64,000 nt of DNA from Petrolisthes cinctipes (lineage: Eukaryota; Arthropoda; Malacostraca; Decapoda; Porcellanidae), in assembly GCA_033782935.1 (NCBI GenBank), contig JAWQEG010001311.1, forward strand, positions 228,501-292,500. The letters are read 5' to 3'. The position numbers were made by a program, and so were the translations under genes. Under the pieces are notes generated by a model, which saw only the letters and a list, made by a program, of their open reading frames with translations, was not told the origin of the DNA and ran no database searches. This document shows positions 54,664 through 64,000 of the stretch, piece by piece; the stretch's first letter is position 1, and every line of letters starts with the position of its first letter.

Positions 54664-56380
54664 ATATCGACCAATTGCAGTGGGCATTGTCTACTGTCGT
54701 CTAGCAGGCAAACTGGTAGCCTAACGGATGTTGCGTGCAGTTGCAGCAGAACTCCAACACATGCAACTGGGAGTGGGCACACCCCTAGGCTGTGAGGCAG
54801 CGGTACATGCTGTACGTGAGTTCACCACCACATATGACGGGCATCATGAGCACATCATCGTGAAGGTGGACATGGCAAATGCCTTCAACAGCATCAGCAG
54901 GAAAACCGTCCTCGAAGAGGTCATCTGCCGCTTCCCCGCTGCCATGCCAATGGTGTCCCAGGCATACTCTCAGTCCACACCAATTAAACTCGGCAGTGTC
55001 CACCTCTGGTCCCGACAAGGAGTCCAGTACGGTGACCCCATGGGCCCTCTGCTGTTCACATTGCCATCGACCCTGTCATCCGGTCCCTGACATCTCCCTT
55101 AAATGTCTGGTTCCTTGACTGGCAGGCCCAAGGGAAGCAGTCATGTCCAACCTCAATCAGCTCATCCCCGCTTTTCAAACCATTGGCCTGGAGGTCAACC
55201 AGTTGAAATGTGAGCTGATTACATTGGACGAGACCCAGGAGAACATTGCTGTTGAGACAGAACCAGCCCACAACAGCCACCTCAGCGCAGCCCAGCAACT
55301 GTTCCAGGCAACAAGCAAAACTCCGTTAGCTGACGTAACCCTGCTATGTGCTTCCATCAAGCTTGATGGTATCAGCGAGTCACTCTCACTGATAAAAACA
55401 ACCACCGAGACCCTGATAACCAGATGCTATAATGTCCAGCTGAGTGACGATGCCTGGACACAGGCTTCCTTGACACTACGTCTGGGCGGCATCAGGACCA
55501 GAAGAATGGCTGACATAGCACTTCCTGCCTACATCTCCTCCATGGACGTGATACGTGAACTGGTTTGTCAAATCAAAGAACGGCGACACACCAGCTCTTC
55601 AATTGTCAGCAATGGAAGATTTTAAGAAGCGGCAGAGGCCTGATTTCAACAACGATCCCGACACAAGCCTTACACAGCACCATTTGGACGAGGAGGCATC
55701 TACTTCCCAATCTAATGACCTCCTGTCACGTGCCAACCAGGTCGACCAAGCCCGCCTGCTTGCCACAGCATCCTCACACATTGGTGCCTGGCTATCCGCC
55801 CTTCCTATCGAGTGCCTCGGCCTGTTGCTGCCTGACGATGCTGTACGTATAGGAATGGCATTAAGACTGGGAGTACCCGTGCAGCAACCACATCGCTGCA
55901 AGTGTGATGGGATGACCAACAAGTTTGGCCATCACAGCCTCTCATGCCATCACAACCCTTAATGATGTTGTGTACCGAGGACTGGCAGCAGCTGAGATCA
56001 CAGCAATCCTCAAGCTCCGAGGTCTGGACCGTGGGGATGGTCGTCGCCCAGATGGTCTGAGCATCTACTCCTTTAGGGGCAGTAGGAGGCTCCTTTGAAA
56101 TGCCACCTGCACCAACACCTTCACAGCCACACACCTGCTAGACTGCTCCATCAGCCCAGGCGCCGCAGCCAGGGCTGCTGAAGCCAGGAAGCGCCAAATG
56201 TACACTGCCCTTAGGCAGTGCTACGACTTCGTGCCCCTGGCGGTGGAGACCACCGGCGTCCTCAGCCAGGATTTCACCCACATCATCTAGGACCTGGGCA
56301 GACAGATCACAGAAAAAACTGGTGAGCCCGGGAGACCTCTTGGCTCCGGCAGCAAGTCAGTCTTGCTGTGGTTCATGGTA
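54664..56380 (+). pseudogene. Non-LTR retrotransposon with restriction-like endonuclease, decayed
   Basis: RT remnants include YRPIAVGIVYCRLAGKLVA, LGVGTPLGCEAAVHAVREF, KVDMANAFNSISRKTV (motif A) and WSRQGVQYGDPMGPLLF (motif B). After a frame change come a middle region (NQLKCELITLDETQ) and SLTLRLGGIRTRRMADIALP, then IGMALRLGVPVQQPHRCKCD and FGHHSLSCHH, a Cys/His cluster. Next are LRGLDRGDGRRPDG and ATCTNTFTATHLLDCSISPG. RPDG then (W)xATC resembles the PD..D core of a restriction-like endonuclease. The Trp codon is TGA and the acidic position is Asn here. Clade uncertain (R2/NeSL-like by its nuclease). At least three frame changes and stops. Confidence 0.75.
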
Positions 56381-56483
56381 AAACGGCGGCCATATGCATG
56401 TAGTTACTAAGATTGGTAGGTAGTAGGTAGTATTAAGATAAGTTATGTAGTAATATGTTTGTTATTTTATTCTGTTAAAAAAA

Positions 56484-56507
56484 AAGCACACACACAAACA
56501 TCCTTAC

Positions 56508-56559
<52 letters not shown>

Positions 56560-56595
56560 CCATATAATAACACACACACATACATCCTTATATAA

Positions 56596-56637
<42 letters not shown>

Positions 56638-56679
56638 CCTTATAATAACACACACTCAAACACATCCTTGTAATATAAT

Positions 56680-56715
<36 letters not shown>

Positions 56716-56760
56716 GGAAGCAGTATACACAGTCAGAAAGCACACATACACACACAAACA
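56484..56760. repeat. (CA)n microsatellite cluster
   Basis: Several (AC)n runs separated by ATCCTTATAATAACAC-type spacers, then one more CAGTCAGAAAGCACACAT unit of the 54040-54660 family at about 56730. Confidence 0.92.
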
Positions 56761-56764
56761 GTCA

Positions 56765-57283
56765 GACCTCTACCAACACCACAACCTCCATCACCCTCAC
56801 CAACACTCCGACCTCCATCACCCTTACTTCCAACACCATCACCCCTACCACCATTATCTCCACCTCCACCTCCATCCCCTCCACAGTCTCCTTCTCCTCC
56901 TCACCCCCATGCAGCAGTCCCTAACACATACCACATACACACACCATTAACATACTTCAATTAAACACCTAACACACACCGCACACACATTATCATACTT
57001 CAATTAAACACCTATCACACTCCGCACACACAACATTAACATACTTCAATTAAACACCTAACACACACAGCACACACAACATTAGCATACTTCTATTAAA
57101 CATCGATGGCATTAACACCAAAAATCAAGAATTCACACACTTCATTATACAACACAACATACACATTGAAATCTTACCAGAAACAAAATTACTCAACACA
57201 CACAAAACACCTAGATTTCTCAATTTCACCACCATCAGACAAGACCAGGCCAACGGCAATGGTGGTGTACTCATCACCCTAGT
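56765..57283 (+). pseudogene. LINE 5' fragment: low-complexity ORF1 tail and endonuclease start
   Basis: At 57093-57283 an uninterrupted frame reads LLNIDGINTKNQEFTHFI, IHIEILPETKLLNTHK and NGNGGVLITLV. This is the N-terminal core of an APE endonuclease, with the catalytic Glu in ETK and the GGVLI strand. Upstream, 56770-56930 encodes a Thr/Ser/Pro-rich stretch, and 56935-57090 is a ~56-bp tandem repeat (ACATACTTCAATTAAACACC) in about four copies. The fragment ends in (CATA)n at 57286-57315. Later endonuclease and RT are absent. Confidence 0.7.
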
Positions 57284-57315
57284 CCACATACATACATACA
57301 TACATACATATACCA

Positions 57316-57700
57316 GGCCTTCATCTCCACGCTCGAGGTAGCAAAACCTTCAACAATCCATTTCCATCAATTCTATTATAACGTCAGTTGGTCGTTACTA
57401 CTGGAGGGTGTATAGTATACTCGAATACTAGGCACAGTTTTATTAATAAGGTACACAGGCAAGGATATGGAGTAGGTAAGTAGTAGCCCCAAGCACCATT
57501 GTAAGGCCTTCCCGTCTGCCTGGAGTTGTGTTGCTTGTAGTATAACTTGTTTTGTCTTGGTAGAGTCTTGGTGTAATGTGGTAGAGTCTTACTGTAGCAT
57601 GGGAGCCTCGCATGGTGTGGCAAAGTGAGTGTGGGAACGGCAGGAGCGGGGAAGGCAGGTGTGGATGCTGGCTGGCTCAGCAACTAAGTGAGTCTGCTAG
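57316..57700. other. Unassigned sequence
   Basis: No coding frame, repeat or RNA feature was recognised in this stretch. Confidence 0.5.
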
Positions 57701-59425
<1,725 letters not shown>

Positions 59426-59954
59426 TAGGGGAAGGTGTGCACTAGCCTAGGTGATACATAGAAAATGGGAAATATTTTCTGGTGCTTGGGTCACTACAGG
59501 ACCCCCTCTCCCCCAAGAACAGGAAGAGAGGTGGGGGTATGAAAGTGATATACAGAAAAATAAATACATATACATGGAAAATACAAGAAATAAATGTGTT
59601 GCATAAAAGTGTACTTGGAAGGTGTGGAGTGTGAACGTGAATTACAAGTGTGTGAGTTGATAACAAATGGAGGGTGTGTGGCAGCGTGTGGAGTGTGTGC
59701 TTGTCTGTGTTGGATACAGTAGCAATATATTTGGCGTGACGCCGTATGGTGAGTCCTGACCGAGACATGAATCTCTCAGGCACCAGAGCTGGGTCGTCGT
59801 CCCATAGCATGTTGTGTGGTGGAGGTGGCGTCTCAAGGCGTGGAGGAGGCGTGGGACTGCAGCGAGGACTAACAGGACGGAGAGGTGTGACAGGTATAAC
59901 GTGAATGACAGGCAGCTGGTCCTGGGGGATACTAGAAGGGATTAAAACAATCAA
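59426..59954 (-). pseudogene. Second gypsy family, 3' end copy 2: pol tail, PPT and LTR start
   Basis: The minus-strand frame from 59954 encodes a Pro-rich tail (PLRPVSPRCSPTPPPRLETP; DDDPALVPERF; SGLTIRRHAKYIATV), the pattern of a gypsy pol C-terminus. A polypurine tract CTTGGGGGAGAGGGGGTCC (59517-59499) precedes TGTAGTGACCCAAGCACC, a TG-type LTR start at 59498. The LTR is cut off at about 59426 by the neighbouring inverted-repeat element. Confidence 0.65.
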
Positions 59955-60677
59955 GGCATGTTCAGGTGAGGTAAGATCAGGTAGAGATAACGGTTCAGGT
60001 AGGGTGTGGTCAAGTAATGGGATAGGGTCGGGAGTAGGGCTGTTAGGTTATAATGTCAAGGGGGACCTTGCGTCATTACCCGTAAACAGACTGCAGAATA
60101 CACAATACAGGTTATTGGTTGTACACAAAGGTCACACTGAATATGGTAATATGCTGGCGTGCCATGCTGTGCCATAAGTGAGCCGTGGTTGCTGCAGGAG
60201 AGTTGGCTGGAGGTAGGAGGATGGCTGTGTGATCAAGACGGGAACACGGATAGGCATGAGGCAGCTAGGCAGGTGTGGCAGCAGACAGGGTGACTGCAGG
60301 CAGGACCTTCTCTTTCCAGTGCTCGAATGTAAGTTAGTGACCCAGGAGGCCTGGGCCATTATATATGGTCCAACCCAGGTCCCGGATGAGGCGTTACCAC
60401 ATGATCGCCTGACCTACGAGCGTGAGCAGGTAGATGTTCCCACGATTGAGTCAGCCTGGCACGGGGAAGGGAGACTGCAGCTGGCATCCCCAGGGGGCAT
60501 GACGCAGCTTGGCTGAAGGCAGGCATGCTCCCAGGGGCGGCTTAGGTCTGTCTGGGTCAGGGATTGGTGTACCTGTCTGGCTAAGAATAGACACAGGGAT
60601 ATAGGAGTGGTATACCTGGCGCTACAGCAGTGGCCACATATGTGGTACATAGAGTGGCCATATATGTGGCAGCAACA
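59955..60677 (-). mobile_element. Probable 3' LTR of gypsy family 2, copy 1
   Basis: Downstream of the polypurine tract of copy 1, the minus strand starts TGTTGCTGCCACATATATGG (60677) and continues about 700 bp without coding signal to where copy 2 begins. The LTR end is not defined. Confidence 0.45.
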
Positions 60678-62300
60678 ATACTCCCCCTCCCCCAAAAAAA
60701 AATTTAGCAGCATATGGAGAGGAAGGGGAGAGAGAACAAACATATAACAAAAAACATACAAAATATAAATACATGATAAATAAGTGTAATACAAGAGTGT
60801 GCGGGTTGTGTGTAAGGTGTACGAAAAACATATTTAATTAATAGTATGGGGTGTGTGTACCAGGTAGTGTGTGGAGTAGGTGTGTGTTTGTGTTGTGTAG
60901 CATGGAAAGGTATTTCACCGGTCGCCGTATGGTACGCCCAGCAAGTGACGTGAAACCCTCGGGAAGCAAGGAAGGCTCGTCATCCTGCAGGTGTTCCTGA
61001 GGAGGAGAAGGTGTGACAGCGAGTGGGGGTGGCAGAGACGCGATGTCTGGGTTGAAGGTGCGAGGGGGCGTGGCTGGCAATGGCTGTGTGATGGGAATAC
61101 TGTCCTGGGGAAGATAAGGGATTAAAGGTGTTGTGGAGGATTTGGGTGGGGGGTTGGTGGAGTTGGGGGTAGGAGTAGGAGGGATGGACGGAGTAGAGGG
61201 AAGGTGGATTGTAGAAGAGGGTGGTAAAGGGATAGGTAGGGGTGGAATAGAAGAAGGATATATGGGATGGGCGTGAGGTGTAGGTGTTAAGGGAGAACTT
61301 CAAGAGGGACGGGGTATGCAGGGGGCTGTGTGAGGTGGGGGACGGATGGGGTGAGGGTGGTGTTTGTGGTGGGTGCAGGCCCGTGGTGGGTGTGGTAGGG
61401 ACGGGTGATGGCGAGTGAGAGCGGGGTAGGGTTGACGGTGGTGATGGAGGCTGTGTTGTGGCGGTAGGAGGATTAGAGGGTTGTGGCGTGAATGTGTGTT
61501 GGAGTTGTGGGGTGGGTAGGAGTAATTGTCTGTAGTGAGGGAATATTGAGGATGGGATAGGTGGTTTGGCAGGTACCAGTGGTGTATGGGGTGTTGGATG
61601 GTGAGTGGGTGTAGGTGAGTGTGGAGGTGTAGTGATGACCGCCAGCTGACCCGCTCCCAGGATGTGACTAAGGTTTTCCTGATACCTGAATATGTAACTG
61701 TAGCGTCCGTCCTGGAGATAACGGGGTGAGGGCTGGTATATGGTTCAAACAGCGGTGTCCTGTGGGAGTCGGTACTCAGGAATAGGTGTGTGGCTGTGTG
61801 TAGACCAGGTGGTGTGTAGGAAGTTCTCGAGTTGGATTTTCTCGTATGTGTCGGCCGAGCGCTAGTGATGGCTACCTTCAAGGCTGGGAGGAAAGAGGTT
61901 GGAGGTGTTCATGTTTGGAGATGTGACCTGTCGGGGTAGGCGGAGATCTTCTGCAAATACGAGTTCAGCTGGTGAGTAGTCTAGATCCTCCTTCACTGTG
62001 GCATAGATGATCAAGAGGATTAGAGGAAGGGCGTCTGACCATTGGTCTGGTTGCAAGGCGCGAAACGCGTCCTTCAATCTTCTGTGCTGGCGTTCAACCA
62101 TCCCTTTGCTGCTGGGGTGGTATGCTGTTGTCCTCTGTCTTCTGGTGCCGAGTAAGGTAAGCATTTCCTGCCACGCCCTGGATTCGAATTGTGTGCCCTG
62201 GTCCGTTACGATGACAGCTGGCAGTCCGAAGTTGGCAACTCAAGTGTTGAGGAAGTGGCGGGCGGTACCTTCTGCTGTGATGTCTGTCATAAGCGTCGTG
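60678..62300 (-). pseudogene. Second gypsy family, 3' end copy 1: integrase to PPT
   Basis: On the minus strand the integrase core is present in VIVTDQGTQFESRAWQEML (second Asp) and TTAYHPSSKGMVERQHRRLK (catalytic Glu, 62140-62080). LIIYATVKEDLDYSPAELVF and EDLRLPRQ follow. A shifted frame then carries the C-terminal HLFLSTDSHRTPLFEPYTSP region (61790-61720). The tail at 61080-60838 (DDEPSLLPEGF; GRTIRRPVKYLSML) is homologous to copy 2. TTTTTTTTTGGGGGAGGGGG at about 60702-60682 is the polypurine tract. Upstream pol is lost at 62300 in a minisatellite. Several frameshifts. Confidence 0.82.
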
Positions 62301-63213
62301 TTTTTTTATTAAAAAAAATTATAATTTTTTGTTTATAAAAAATAAATTTTCATTAAAAAAAAATTATAACAAAATTTCGCTCAAACTGGAGTCATTTCGC
62401 CCACAAGTCATTTCGCCCACACTATGGAGTCATTTCGCCCACAGGTCATTTCGCCCACAGGTCATTTCGCCCACAGGCCATTTCGCTCACATGTCATTTC
62501 GCCCACACTATGGAGTCATTTCGCCCACAGGTCATTTTATTTTTTATTTTTTTTATTAAAAAAAATTCTATAATTTTTTTTTTTTTTTTTATAAATTTTT
62601 GTTTTATAAATTTGTTTTATTAAAAAAAAAATATATAAAAAAAAATAATATTTTTTCATAATTGTTTTTAATAATTTGTTTTTTAATAACAAAAAAATTA
62701 TAATTTTTTCGTATTTTTTTTTTATAAAAAATAATTTTTAATAAAAAACATATATAAAAATTTTTCGCCCAAACTGGAGTAATTTCGCCCACAGATCATT
62801 TCGCAAAAAACAAATATATATATATATATATAATTTTTTGTTATAATTTTTTTTTATTAAAATTTATTTTTTATAAAAAATAATATTTTTAAAATAATTT
62901 TTATATATATTCTTTTTTTCTTTTTTTTAATTATATTTATATATTGTTTTTAATTTAATTTTATAAATTATATATTTATATATTTTTTTAATTTATAAAT
63001 TTTTTTTTATAGAAAAAAATATATAAAAAAAAAATAAAAAAAATTCGCCCACACTGGAGTCATTTTGCCTACAGGTCATTTCGCCCACAGGTCATTTCGC
63101 CCACAGGTCATTTCGCCTACACTATGGAGTCATTTCGCCCACAGGTCATTTTTTATATATATATTTTTTTTTAATTCCTTTAAAAAAAAAATAATAAAAC
63201 GAAATATTATAAT

Positions 63214-63272
<59 letters not shown>

Positions 63273-64000
63273 TTTCCATTTTTTTTTATAATTTTTTTTA
63301 AATATAAAAAATATATATATTTTTTTTTATAAAAAAAATTATATTTTTTTTAATAAAAAATAGATAAAAAAGAATATATAAAAAAATTTCGCCCACACTT
63401 GAGTTATTTCGCCTACAGGTCATTACGCCCACACTTTGGAGTTATTTCGCACACAGGTCATTTCGCCCACAGGTCATTTCGCCCACAGGTCATTTCGCCC
63501 ACAGGTCATTTCGCCCACACTATGGAGTCATTTCCCATACAGGTCATTTCGCCCAGAGGTCATTTCGCCCACAGGTCATTTCGCCTACATGTCATTTCGC
63601 CCACACTATGGAGTCATTTCGCCCACAGGTAATTTTTTTTTATTTTTTTTTATTTCCTATTATTTTTTTTAATAAAACAAAATTTTATAATATTTTTTTT
63701 ATAAAACAATATTTTTTATAAAAATTTATTTTTTATAAAAAAAAAATATTTTTTTTTATAATTTGTTTTTATAATTTTTTTTTAATAAAAAATAAGTAAA
63801 AAAAAATTATAAAAAAAATTCGCCCACACTGGAGTCATTTCGCCTACAGGTCATTTTGCCCACAGGTCATTTCGCCCACAGGTCATTTCGCCCACATGTA
63901 ATTTCGTGCACATGTCATTTCGCTCACACTATGGTGTCATTTCGCCCACAGGTCATTTTTTTTATATTTATTTTTATAAAAAAAAAAAAATCTATGATTT
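62301..64000 (+). repeat. TTTCGCCCACAGGTCA minisatellite in AT-rich DNA
   Basis: A 16-bp unit, ATTTCGCCCACAGGTC, occurs in five clusters (about 62378-62535, 62765-62806, 63045-63150, 63388-63632, 63820-63955). Each begins CGCCCACACTGGAGTCATTT or similar and contains CACTATGGAGTCATTTCGCC. Clusters are separated by 230-250 bp of A/T runs. The pattern looks like a higher-order repeat of about 300-430 bp. Open frames (HFAHRSFRPQVISPTG) are repeat artefacts. It runs off the window. Confidence 0.9.

Noticed and set aside
53481..54724. Histidine/threonine-rich and cysteine/valine-rich open frames
   Set aside because: Products of (CA)n/(TG)n repeats, open in both strands.
61300..61881. Long His/Pro/Thr-rich minus-strand frame as a separate protein
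   Set aside because: Only the first third matches the gypsy pol C-terminus; the rest is low-complexity read-through in a decayed region.
62378..63955. Regular short repeats resembling a CRISPR array
   Set aside because: Units are directly adjacent without unique spacers, the DNA is eukaryotic in character, and no cas-like genes are present. It is a minisatellite.

Overview
The window looks like repeat-dominated DNA from an arthropod nuclear genome, most likely a decapod crustacean. This is an inference from long (AC)n, (ATT)n and (TA)n microsatellites, interstitial TTAGG/TCAGG arrays (TTAGG is the usual arthropod telomere repeat), and densely nested RTE-, CR1-, Ty3/gypsy-, pogo- and Harbinger-type elements. 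I see no convincing single-copy host gene, no rRNA or functional tRNA gene, and no prokaryotic feature. Every protein-coding signal belongs to a transposable element (TE).

Bases 1-14553 hold a long palindrome. Two ~2.04 kb arms (886-2923 and 12516-14553) surround a PIF/Harbinger-like transposon with a CTG target duplication (2923-7297), a retroposon with a 13-bp target duplication (7308-7876), an inverted G/C-rich minisatellite (8383-9830), and a TA-flanked element (10135-12179) that carries an RTE retrotransposon. The window opens inside a gypsy LTR inserted in the left arm; the right arm keeps the empty site. Bases 14554-26085 are a nested LINE graveyard on the minus strand: two CR1-like elements, one split by an RTE copy that is itself split by a pogo-like MITE, then telomere-like and AT-rich tandem repeats.

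Bases 26086-53395 are a rearranged cluster of one Ty3/gypsy family. The family order is LTR, a small SGNH-hydrolase-like ORF, gag-protease, an in-frame TGA, then RT-RNase H-integrase. A 7.29 kb internal block is repeated in tandem (A 27804-35103, B 35104-42396, partial C 42397-43190). A and B each contain the same pogo-type transposon in gag. After C the family continues in inverted orientation, with protease interrupted by a 3.4 kb foldback element that has 1.1 kb terminal inverted repeats and a GTAC target duplication (44919-48338). The most complete integrase is at 50403-53162.

Bases 53396-64000 contain CA-rich minisatellites, a decayed LINE with a restriction-like endonuclease, a LINE endonuclease fragment, a 1.7 kb inverted-repeat element with a (TA)n core, two 3' ends of a second gypsy family, and a 16-bp minisatellite in AT-rich DNA.

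The most interesting items are the SGNH-like ORF between the LTR and gag (intact only in partial copy C), the conserved TGA between protease and RT, the LTR-less 7.29 kb tandem blocks with a microhomology junction, and the foldback element with hammerhead-like motifs.
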